Source: Candidatus Lambdaproteobacteria bacterium RIFOXYD2_FULL_56_26
GTDB taxonomy: Bacteria > SAR324 > XYD2-FULL-50-16
DNA: 64,000 nt
Direction of reading: 5' to 3'
Assembly (NCBI GenBank): GCA_001783715.1
Contig: MFNF01000048.1
Span: 41,642 to 105,641, forward strand
This document shows positions 29,329 to 35,952 of this stretch, one piece after another. Position 1 is the first letter of the stretch; every line of letters begins with the position of its first letter. Both the position numbers and the translations under genes were made by a program. The notes under the pieces are model-generated. The model ran no database searches. It was not told the origin of the DNA and was given only the letters and a program-made list of their open reading frames with translations.

Positions 29329-29956
29329 GGGCCACCCTCGTTTCTTGCCGCCAATGGCCGCTTAAGGTCAGCACCAACTTGTCCCCGGCCCTGAGGCTGG
29401 CCACTCCCTCAGGGGTGCCGGTCAGGACCACGTCCCCCGGCTCCAAGGTGAAGTACCGGCTCGCCTCGGCGACCAAGGCAAAGGGGCTGTGGATCATCAA
29501 GGCCAGTTTGCCTTGCTGGCGGAGTCTTTCGTTGACCTCCAGGCGCAATTCCAGTTCCTCCAAAGGCCCCACTTCGGTGATGGGAATCCAGGGGCCTAGG
29601 GGCAGGGAGCCGTCAAAGCTTTTGGCCTTTTCCCAAGGCAGCCCTTGGGCCTTGAGCCGGTTTTGTACGTCCCTGGCGGTCAGGTCCAAGGCCAGGGCCA
29701 CCGCCCCTACCGCCTGGGCCACTTGTTCCAGGCCAGCGCCACAAAGCCGCTGGTCGATCCGTAAGGCCAGCTCGACCTCATGGTGCACCTCGCTGCTCCA
29801 GTGGGGCAGGTGGATCGGCTCGGACAGAGGGCGGAAGGCGGAGAGCGGCTTGTGAAAAAAGGTAGGTTCGCTGGGCTCTACATTGCCCAGTTCGCGGATG
29901 TGGCCACGCCAGTTTCGGGCGACACAAACCGCCTTGGTAGGGATAAGCTGAGTCAA
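29321..29956 (-). CDS. Fumarylacetoacetate hydrolase-family protein
   Basis: This is a FAH-fold metal-dependent hydrolase or decarboxylase of about 211 residues, similar to the single-domain YcgM/FAHD1 group. The metal-binding acidic residues lie in HHEVELALRI and SFDGSLPLG, and the C-terminal motif appears as FTLEPGDVVLTGTPEGV. No ATG fits. TTG at 29956 gives the usual N-terminus (PTKAVCVARNWRGH); a TTG at 30061 would add 35 residues drawn from strong hairpins and is unlikely. Its stop overlaps queC by 8 bases (ATGATTGA). The substrate cannot be deduced; acylpyruvates or oxaloacetate are typical of the group. Confidence 0.85.
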   Translation of the reverse strand: MTQLIPTKAVCVARNWRGHIRELGNVEPSEPTFFHKPLSAFRPLSEPIHLPHWSSEVHHEVELALRIDQRLCGAGLEQVAQAVGAVALALDLTARDVQNRLKAQGLPWEKAKSFDGSLPLGPWIPITEVGPLEELELRLEVNERLRQQGKLALMIHSPFALVAEASRYFTLEPGDVVLTGTPEGVASLRAGDKLVLTLSGHWRQETRVAHD

Positions 29957-29961
29957 GGCAA

Positions 29962-30043
29962 GGTTGGGGCTTGGGGTCGAAGGAACTAGGCTACCCCAAC
30001 CTGGAGCTGAAGGCAAGCCGCCCTTGGGGGAAAGCCCCCCAAG
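29962..30043 (-). other. Hairpin-rich leader ahead of the que operon
   Basis: Two perfect inverted repeats occupy the 126-base gap upstream of the FAH gene. CTTGGGGG (30023-30030) pairs with CCCCCAAG (30036-30043) across 5 bases. GGTTGGGG (29962-29969) pairs with CCCCAACC (29994-30001) across 24 bases and ends only five bases before the chosen TTG start, so it would cover the ribosome-binding region. The first could terminate NYN-gene transcripts, but it lacks a T-run. No known preQ1 riboswitch consensus was recognised. Confidence 0.5.
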
Positions 30044-30082
30044 TACGGGTAAAAAATCCAAACCTAAACGGAACGGCTCGGG

Positions 30083-30739
30083 CTAGACAAACATGGCATC
30101 AATCATTGCGTCCCCTTTGGCGGTCCTTGCGTCCACCTCGTGGTTGAGCATGACGGTGTAAGAAGACTCGTTGATCAGCGCTTGGCTGGTGTTGATCCAG
30201 TTGCGCATCCCTTTGTTGTCTTCCCATTCCACATCCGCCCCGATGACCATCGAGCGGGTGCCGATAGCGTTGATTTTACGGAGCAAGGGAACAAAGTCCT
30301 GGTCCCCCGCAAACAGCACCATCAGGTCAAACCCCTTGTGTACGGCCAAGTCGTAGGCTTCCAGAGACAGCCAAACGTCGATGCCCTTTTCTTCGGCCCG
30401 GTCGGCGGTTTCCTTCATCGGATAGTAGTGGGGCAAGATCCCGGCGTACATCAAATGTTGGTCCAAAATCCGGTCTTTTTCCAAAGCGTTGGCGTTTTTT
30501 GCGGCGGTAAAGGAAAACCTGCCCCGGAAGAAATGGCTTTCCACCACATGGGTAAAGGCCAGCTCACTGCCGCAACTTTCGGAGATTTTGTGCCGGATGA
30601 AGTCGTGCAGCCCGTTGAAGTTGATGTAGCTTGCACGGGTGTGGTAAAACTTGAAGTACTTGCTTACCTTGTCAAAGAAGGTTCCGTCGTAAAAAACGGC
30701 AACCCGCAAGGTAGCGGGCAGGTTGGTATTTTTGGCCAT
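30083..30739 (-). CDS. NYN-domain (PIN-like) protein, LabA/DUF88 family
   Basis: The 218-residue product has the NYN fold of predicted RNases related to PIN domains. The acidic metal-site residues are visible as VFYDGTFF near the N-terminus, KGIDVWLSLEAYDLA in the middle, and LFAGDQDFVPLL followed by VIGAD. The start is ATG 30739 (AGGTG just upstream); an ATG at 30754 is close behind as an alternative. The gene stands alone between hairpin-rich gaps. The family includes LabA and bacterial antiviral or stress nucleases, but the target here is unknown. Confidence 0.83.
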   Translation of the reverse strand: MAKNTNLPATLRVAVFYDGTFFDKVSKYFKFYHTRASYINFNGLHDFIRHKISESCGSELAFTHVVESHFFRGRFSFTAAKNANALEKDRILDQHLMYAGILPHYYPMKETADRAEEKGIDVWLSLEAYDLAVHKGFDLMVLFAGDQDFVPLLRKINAIGTRSMVIGADVEWEDNKGMRNWINTSQALINESSYTVMLNHEVDARTAKGDAMIDAMFV

Positions 30740-30770
30740 GTCACCTAATTTCATTGAGGTTAGAAGTAAG

Positions 30771-30884
30771 GTTTCCGGGAAAATCCGCCGGAAACGCATT
30801 AACCCTAGCAACAAGAATCGGGAAGGAAAAGGCCTATTTACCGGGGCCGGTAGGGAAGGCAACCAAGGGGAAAGTTTTGTTGCC
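30771..30884 (-). repeat. Cluster of inverted repeats upstream of the NYN gene
   Basis: Three inverted repeats lie in the 276-base gap between the pentapeptide gene and the NYN gene. They are GTTTCCGG/CCGGAAAC (30771-30778 and 30788-30795), the near-continuous palindrome TACCGG-GG-CCGGTA (30839-30852), and GGCAAC/GTTGCC (30858-30863 and 30879-30884). A fourth, TGCC/GGCA with a GAAAAA loop, lies near 30970. The remainder holds no open frame I believe. They may be terminator, leader or operator elements. Confidence 0.5.
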
Positions 30885-31015
30885 CCGCTTGTATCCCAAG
30901 GTTCTATGAAAGAACAGGGGATTGGTGCACTGGTCTTAAAAGGAATCAACCTGAAGGGCCTTGCCGAAAAAGGCAGGGTCCCCCCAAGCGGCGGGGCTCT
31001 TTTTGGAGGGGGGGG

Positions 31016-32458
31016 CTATTCTTCGGGTCCCTCCGCAGGCTCCTCGGGGTAAACCGTGGGGTCGTTGGTGGGGTTGCCCTCATCGTCAACGCAGATCATG
31101 CCCCGCTTGCGGGGGTCGCCGAAGTTGCGAGGGAATTTTGTGCCGCTGGAACCTGGGGAGGCGACGGAGTATCTTGCCTCCTGAAGATGTGCCTCCTGAA
31201 GATGTGCCCCCTGAAGATTTGCCTCCTGAAGATTTGCCCCCAGAAGAGTTGCCACCAGAAGAGTTGCCACCAGAAGATTTGCCCCCTCAAGCCTTGCCCC
31301 CTGAAGATTTGCCCCATGAAGCTCTGCCCCCGCAAGATTTGCCCCATGAAGCTCTGCCCCCGCAAGATTTGCCCCATGAAGCTCTGCCCCCTGAAGATTT
31401 GCCCACTGAAGCTGTGCCAACCGAAGATTTGCCCTTTCTAATTTGGCATTCTGTAGGTTGGCCGCAGGAGCCCAACAGTAGTTTAGGTCCAAGGAAGCCA
31501 ACTGTCCAGGTTGTAGCTGGGCATGAGACTCAAGCGCTACCTTCTGGGCGGCCTTGACTACCTCTGGGATGAAACTGACCCAGTCGGAAAGCCCAATCCC
31601 TAGGGCTAGCTCCTCTTTCTTTTGAGCCAAAATTTGGTTTTTTGGGGTCTGGGGTTGTGGGTTTGGCAGGTCGGCAGAGTCGGTTTTTGGGGGTTGTTCG
31701 TACCATTGGTACAAAACCGACTTGACCAATTCCAAGGTCGCTGCCTGCAAGGTAAGGTCAGAGCTGTCCATCAGGTATTTTTTCGCCAAAAAGAGACTGG
31801 CCACCCGGACTTCAGGCTTTTTCTCCTGCATGGCCACCAACTCCCGGATGTCGGCCAGACGGCGGTCCTCTCGGGCGTTTCGGTCCCTGGTTTCAATGTC
31901 CAACTGTGCATTCCCAATGTCCTCCATCTTGTTTTGGTCCCGCCAGTGCCAGACCGCCAAGCCAAAAGGGCCGCCCAAAACCAAAGGTAAAAATGCAGTC
32001 AGGAGTCTAAGCAACCCATCAGTTTTTGAATCTCCACCCGTTTTTAAGATGTTTGTCACCCAATCCAACTGCCAGACCACCAACCCACTTACCAACAAGA
32101 GTTCAATGGCCAGGATGTTCAACATGGTTTTGAAGTGATCAAATTGCTGCTGAACTTTCCCCTGCAGTCCCTGGTCCTCCTCTCCTTGTGTAAGGTTGCC
32201 CTGGGTTTGCCGTTTTAGACGGCGTTTTAAACCGGCACGGGCCGAAATCCAGCCCAAACCGATCAGCCACCAAAACCACCAGATTGTAGCAATGAATAAA
32301 AACAGTGAGGAGAAAACTTGGTTAATGAAATTGGGGTTACGAGTATGTTGGTAGAGGCCAACAGAAAAAAACAAGATAACCCCAAAAGCCAACCAGGAAA
32401 ATACAGGTTCCTGGAGGGACTCTTTCCCAAGTGATACTTTAGCGGGTTGTTCCGTCAT
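31016..32458 (-). CDS. Membrane-anchored pentapeptide-repeat protein
   Basis: The 480-residue protein has four hydrophobic segments in its first half (about residues 18-37, 46-72, 110-132 and 148-170), then a cytoplasmic helical region (170-330). A pentapeptide-repeat solenoid follows at about 335-430 (ANLQGAELHGANLAG and similar A-N/E-L-x-x units), and the acidic tail ends in EEPAEGPEE. Right-handed quadrilateral helices of this kind act as protein-binding or DNA-mimic surfaces; membrane-anchored versions are mostly uncharacterised. AGGAGG lies five bases before the ATG. It sits apart from neighbours with about 230-280 noncoding bases on each side and a more A/T-rich first half, compatible with an accessory gene. 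Confidence 0.85.
   Translation of the reverse strand: MTEQPAKVSLGKESLQEPVFSWLAFGVILFFSVGLYQHTRNPNFINQVFSSLFLFIATIWWFWWLIGLGWISARAGLKRRLKRQTQGNLTQGEEDQGLQGKVQQQFDHFKTMLNILAIELLLVSGLVVWQLDWVTNILKTGGDSKTDGLLRLLTAFLPLVLGGPFGLAVWHWRDQNKMEDIGNAQLDIETRDRNAREDRRLADIRELVAMQEKKPEVRVASLFLAKKYLMDSSDLTLQAATLELVKSVLYQWYEQPPKTDSADLPNPQPQTPKNQILAQKKEELALGIGLSDWVSFIPEVVKAAQKVALESHAQLQPGQLASLDLNYCWAPAANLQNAKLERANLRLAQLQWANLQGAELHGANLAGAELHGANLAGAELHGANLQGARLEGANLLVATLLVATLLGANLQEANLQGAHLQEAHLQEARYSVASPGSSGTKFPRNFGDPRKRGMICVDDEGNPTNDPTVYPEEPAEGPEE
31171..31438. repeat. 15-bp periodic tandem repeat in the pentapeptide gene
   Basis: About eighteen degenerate 15-bp units encode the pentapeptide solenoid. Within them, a 30-bp unit (31311-31340) is repeated exactly at 31341-31370 and again with three mismatches at 31371-31400, and a 15-mer at 31246-31260 is repeated exactly at 31261-31275. 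Exact copies imply recent unequal recombination or slippage. Because 15 is a multiple of three, several other frames also stay open and give false repetitive ORFs. Confidence 0.9.
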
Positions 32459-32690
32459 TTAATCCTCCTGAAATCCAACAACCAAAAAGTTTTCCCCACC
32501 CTACCCCACCCCAACTCCCTTTAACAGCCCAAAAGCCGGACATCTTACCGGACAAAAACCGGGCCTTTGTTTTGCTGCCCATTTCCCTTTACACCTGGCC
32601 CCAGGCTTGGGAGAATCGGGGCAAAGCCTGGGGCTACCCAGGGGCTTGGGGTGGACCAGAGAGACCGGAAAGGTAGAGTTGCACAAACAG

Positions 32691-33395
32691 GTGAAGGACC
32701 AGTTGGTCTTGGGTGTGGAGGCCTCTGGCTCGGCGGTGTCGGTAGGGCTGGCTCGGGGGCTCAAGGCACTGGGGCAGGTGTGGCTGGACCCGGGGGTGCC
32801 CAGTGGGGACCTTTTGATGCCTTGGATCGACCGCCTCCTGCCTGCTTGTTTGGTGGAAAAAAAGGACCTTGAAGGCTTGGCGGTCTGTCTGGGACCGGGG
32901 TCTTTTACAGGGATGCGGATTGCCTTGGGCACGGTCCAGGCCTTGGCTTTCGCCCTACAGTTGCCCTTGTACCATACCGACCGGCTGAGCTTGGCCGCCG
33001 CTACCTTGCCTTATTACCCCCACAAGGTGCGGGTGATCCAAAATGCCCACAAGGGGGAGCTGTACCACGGGGCCTTTGACAATTCCGGCCCCCGGCCCCG
33101 GCTGCTGGAGCCCTTATCCTTGGTGACCCCCAAGGGGTTTTTGGCCTCCTTGCAGGAAAACGAGATGGTCTTGGGCGAAGGGTTGCGGGTGCTCTCCCAA
33201 TTGGGCCTGGACCCGGCCACACAAGGGGCGAGGCAGGACCCCAGCCCGGCCAGGGTGCCCGATGCCCTGGGGTTGATTCACTTTTTGGCGGAACAGGCAG
33301 CCCAGGGCTTTGAACCCCTCCCGCTGGAACCCATCTACCTCCGGCCTTCGGAAGCGGAGATCAAATATGCCGAGCGGTTTGGTATCGCTGGTTGA
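32691..33395 (+). CDS. tsaB: tRNA threonylcarbamoyladenosine factor TsaB
   Basis: TsaB is the ASKHA-fold partner of TsaD in making t6A37 of tRNA. The N-terminus reads LGVEASGSAVSVGL, the position of the family motif AIDTS.....VAL. The signature GPGSFTGMRIALGTVQAL is intact. I use GTG 32691; a TTG at 32703 with AAGGA just upstream would give a closer match to the usual N-terminal length, so the start is uncertain by four residues. Frames reaching 32607 add unrelated residues. It overlaps rimI by 29 bases, a common pairing. tsaD, tsaC and tsaE are elsewhere. Confidence 0.9.
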   Translation: MKDQLVLGVEASGSAVSVGLARGLKALGQVWLDPGVPSGDLLMPWIDRLLPACLVEKKDLEGLAVCLGPGSFTGMRIALGTVQALAFALQLPLYHTDRLSLAAATLPYYPHKVRVIQNAHKGELYHGAFDNSGPRPRLLEPLSLVTPKGFLASLQENEMVLGEGLRVLSQLGLDPATQGARQDPSPARVPDALGLIHFLAEQAAQGFEPLPLEPIYLRPSEAEIKYAERFGIAG

Positions 33396-33822
33396 GCTTA
33401 AAGGCGGCCCTGGGGTTTGGGGGGAAGCGCTGGTGGCCTTGGACCGGGAAAACTTGCCTGGAGAAGCTTGGGAGCTGGCCACATGGGTGGATTTTATGGA
33501 AGTGGGGGTCCAGGTGATCCTGGGCCTGGAGGGGCAAAGGCCAGTGGCCTTTTTGTCTTGGCAGCCCTTAGACCAAGGGTTGGTGGAGATTCTTAAGCTG
33601 GCGGTCACCCCAGCCAGCCGCAGGCAAGGCTGGGCCGAACGGTTGATTGGCACCTTGGTAGAAAAAATCGGTCCCCAAACCAAGGTCTGGCTGGAGCTTC
33701 GGGAATCCAACCTGCCTGCCCAAACCTTGTACCTCAAACAGGGGTTTGTGAGCATTGGCAGGCGTAAACAGTATTATTCCAACCCCGTTGAAGACGGGTT
33801 ACTTTTTGAGAAAGGAACATGA
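33367..33822 (+). CDS. rimI: GNAT acetyltransferase, RimI-like
   Basis: This is a 151-residue GNAT protein. The acetyl-CoA-binding motif A is LKLAVTPASRRQGWAERLI (RRQGWA in place of the usual R/QxxGxG/A), and motif B covers LRESNLPAQTLYLKQGF, then GRRKQYY, as in RimI. RimI acetylates the N-terminus of ribosomal protein S18. The ATG at 33367 has GGAG seven bases upstream inside tsaB. The next gene, ddl, starts in its stop codon (ATGA). Confidence 0.83.
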   Translation: MPSGLVSLVELKGGPGVWGEALVALDRENLPGEAWELATWVDFMEVGVQVILGLEGQRPVAFLSWQPLDQGLVEILKLAVTPASRRQGWAERLIGTLVEKIGPQTKVWLELRESNLPAQTLYLKQGFVSIGRRKQYYSNPVEDGLLFEKGT

Positions 33823-34868
33823 AACCTAGGGTATTGTTGCTTTGTGGCGGCCAGTCGGGGGAACACCAGGTTTCCCTTCGTTCGGGCTTGAGTGTGATCC
33901 GGGAGTTGCCCAAGGACAAATATGACTTGGTGGCGGTGGCCATTGACAAACAGGGCCGCTGGTGGACCGGGTCCCCGTTGGTCCAAAACCCGGACAACCC
34001 CGAAACCATCGCCATTGCCCCCGGCCTGACCCAAGTCCGGCTGGAAGGGGACCAGTTGCTGGGCCAAAAGGTGGATTGTGTTTTTTCGGTGCTCCACGGC
34101 ACTTATGGGGAAGACGGAGCGATGCAAGGGTTTTTGGAGATGTCCCAGGTCGCCTTTGTGGGGCCGGGGGTTTTGGGCTCGGCAGTGGCGATGGACAAGG
34201 AAATGACCAAACGGCTCTTGCTGTTTGAGGGCCTCAAAACCGCCCCTTACCTGGTGATCCGGGACACCGAAAAAAACCGGCCCACCTTTGCCCAGGCAGT
34301 GCAAAAGTTGGGGCCGGTGTTGTTTGTCAAACCTTCGGCCCAAGGTTCTTCCTTGGGGATCAGCAAGGTCAAGACCGAGGCCCAGTACCACAAGGCCTTG
34401 GACTTTGCCTTCAGCTATGACCGCAAGATATTGGTGGAAAAAGGGATTGAAGGCCGGGAGATCGAGCTTTCGGTGCTGGGCAACGACCAACTGACCGTCT
34501 CCCTGCCCGGCGAGATCAAGCCCGCCGAAGAGTTTTACAGCTACGAGGCCAAATACATCTTGGACAACACCACCCTGGTAGTGCCGGTGCCCCTGCCCGG
34601 CAAGCTGGTGGCTAGGTTGCAGGAAGCGGCGGCTCGGGTCTTTCGTTGCCTGGAGCTGAAGGGCATGGCTCGGGTGGACTTTTTTGTGGATGCCCAAGAA
34701 GAAATTTGGGTCAATGAGCCCAACACCCTGCCGGGCTTCACCTCGATCAGCATGTACCCCAAACTGATGCAAACCGTGGGCATCTCCTACCCGGAGCTTT
34801 TGGACCGGTTGATAAAGCTGGGCCTGGAGGATGCAGCCAAACGGGCGAAGCTCTCCAGGGAACGATGA
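33819..34868 (+). CDS. ddl: D-alanine--D-alanine ligase
   Basis: Ddl joins two D-alanines with ATP for the peptidoglycan pentapeptide. Its 349 residues show the ATP-grasp fold. The N-terminal GGQSGEHQVS matches the signature, with Gln for the usual Glu. HGTYGEDGAMQG and VKPSAQGSSLGISKV follow, and the metal site is RVDFFVD then WVNEPNTLPGFT. AAAGGA precedes the ATG. It is in a four-gene overlapping run from tsaB to mqnB. Confidence 0.96.
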   Translation: MKPRVLLLCGGQSGEHQVSLRSGLSVIRELPKDKYDLVAVAIDKQGRWWTGSPLVQNPDNPETIAIAPGLTQVRLEGDQLLGQKVDCVFSVLHGTYGEDGAMQGFLEMSQVAFVGPGVLGSAVAMDKEMTKRLLLFEGLKTAPYLVIRDTEKNRPTFAQAVQKLGPVLFVKPSAQGSSLGISKVKTEAQYHKALDFAFSYDRKILVEKGIEGREIELSVLGNDQLTVSLPGEIKPAEEFYSYEAKYILDNTTLVVPVPLPGKLVARLQEAAARVFRCLELKGMARVDFFVDAQEEIWVNEPNTLPGFTSISMYPKLMQTVGISYPELLDRLIKLGLEDAAKRAKLSRER

Positions 34869-35482
34869 CCCTGCTGATCGCCAGTGCCGTAGCGGCAGAA
34901 TTGGAGCCTTTGGCCCTGACTCTCCGGGCGCAAGCCTTTGAGGGAGGCTGGCGCTGCCCTGGTTTGGTCCTGGCCCCCTTGGGGATTGGGGCGCTTAACG
35001 CCGCTGTGGGGTTGGGCCGCTGGTCGGGGGAGGTGGCCGAAGTGATTTTTGCCGGGTCGGCGGGAATCTTCCCGGAAGCGGGGTTTCAGATCGGGCAGGT
35101 GGTGGAGGTTTCGGAAGTTGGCTGGGCCGAGGGGGCCGTTGCCCTGGGGCTCGCCCACAGCCCGCTGATGGACCGGAACCGGACCCTGGTGGCCGGTCCC
35201 AGAACCTTTGGTTGCCCCAAGGCGAAGGTGGCCAACACCGGGGCGGTCACCCAGGACTTGGGGCTGGCCCAGGCCTTGGCCCGAAGCAGCGGGGCCGAGT
35301 TGGAGACCTTGGAGCTGTACGGCCTCGCCCTGGCCGCCTCAAAAGCGGGGCTCCCCTGGTCGGCCCTGTTGGGTTTGACCAACCAAGTGGGTCCGTTGGG
35401 CCAGGAGCAATGGAAGGCCAATTACAAGAATTTGGCCCAAGCGGTGGGGGAGGTTTTGGCCCGAGCCTGGAGCCGAATTTAG
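34865..35482 (+). CDS. mqnB: Futalosine hydrolase, nucleoside-phosphorylase fold
   Basis: The 205-residue MTAN/PNP-family protein begins with LLIASAVAAELEPL, has the purine-nucleosidase core motif VIFAGSAGIFPE, and ends with TNQVGPLGQEQWKANY. These are typical of MqnB, which removes hypoxanthine from futalosine in the alternative menaquinone pathway. mqnC lies about 470 bases away on the other strand, which supports this over MTA/SAH nucleosidase. The start overlaps the ddl stop (ATGA). Confidence 0.83.
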   Translation: MTLLIASAVAAELEPLALTLRAQAFEGGWRCPGLVLAPLGIGALNAAVGLGRWSGEVAEVIFAGSAGIFPEAGFQIGQVVEVSEVGWAEGAVALGLAHSPLMDRNRTLVAGPRTFGCPKAKVANTGAVTQDLGLAQALARSSGAELETLELYGLALAASKAGLPWSALLGLTNQVGPLGQEQWKANYKNLAQAVGEVLARAWSRI

Positions 35483-35523
35483 CCGGGAAAGAGCCGTTTT
35501 TTTGGCCCCTTGAACCGCTGGGA

Positions 35524-35578
35524 CCAACCCCGAACAGCCGCCGTAAGGCCATACCCCCTGGGCTTTGGTCGGGGTTGG
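35524..35578 (+). ncRNA. Candidate structured RNA upstream of the ferredoxin gene
   Basis: A perfect 10-base inverted repeat, CCAACCCCGA (35524-35533) with TCGGGGTTGG (35569-35578), encloses an inner AGCC/GGCT helix (35536-35539 and 35561-35564). Inside this is a GCC/GGC helix capped by the GNRA-type tetraloop GTAA (35540-35549). No T-run follows, so it is not a standard terminator. It lies in the 211-base gap between mqnB and the ferredoxin gene, which otherwise has no gene. Confidence 0.4.
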
Positions 35579-35693
35579 CAAAATTCCCGTTTTTGGGACT
35601 TGATTTTTTACGACACCTTGGTCATTAGTGGAGCCAACGGCAACACCCCTGAGCTAGCGGTAGCAAGGCTCAACTTTACTCCAAAGAGGAAAA

Positions 35694-35882
35694 ATGGCAC
35701 GGACCCCCTATGTAGAGAAAGACGAATGCACCAGCTGCGTGCAGTGTGTGGATAACCTCCCCGAGGTTTTCCGCATGGACGACGATGACTTGGCTGAGGT
35801 GCACAACCCCACCGGCGCTGACGAAGATGCCATCCAAGAAGAGATGGATACCTGCCCCGGCGAGTGCATCCACTGGAAATAA
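35694..35882 (+). CDS. Small single-cluster ferredoxin
   Basis: This is a 62-residue acidic ferredoxin. Cysteines in ECTSCVQC (residues 12, 15 and 18) and TCPGEC near the C-terminus give the C-x2-C-x2-C ... C-P pattern of a single [4Fe-4S] cluster (a [3Fe-4S] cluster is possible). The chain is strongly acidic between the motifs (MDDDDLAE), as in electron carriers that dock on reductases. AGAGGA precedes the ATG. It is alone on its transcript. It could serve radical-SAM or Fe-S enzymes such as MqnC, RlmN or IspH, but no partner is proved. Confidence 0.87.
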   Translation: MARTPYVEKDECTSCVQCVDNLPEVFRMDDDDLAEVHNPTGADEDAIQEEMDTCPGECIHWK

Positions 35883-35916
35883 GCGGCTGATGCCCTTTGT
35901 TCCTCGTTGAAGAAAA

Positions 35917-35950
35917 AGGTCCCTTTGGGGGCCTTTTTTTGCCCCCAAAA
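35917..35950. terminator. Bidirectional terminator after the ferredoxin gene
   Basis: AAGGTCCC (35917-35924) pairs with GGGGCCTT (35929-35936) and runs into seven T residues, stopping ferredoxin transcripts. A competing 9-base stem, TTTGGGGGC (35925-35933) with GCCCCCAAA (35942-35950), overlaps it. On the minus strand the first stem also ends in a T-run, so it can terminate mqnC as well. Confidence 0.85.
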
Positions 35951-35952
35951 GG

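Noticed and set aside
31171..31438. Regular repeats that might be a CRISPR array
   Set aside because: The repeats are contiguous 15-bp units without spacers and encode a pentapeptide solenoid.
31187..31441. Cysteine-rich 84-residue repetitive frame on the plus strand
   Set aside because: It is an alternative frame through the 15-bp repeat array of the pentapeptide gene. It has no ribosome-binding site and would not exist without the periodic DNA.
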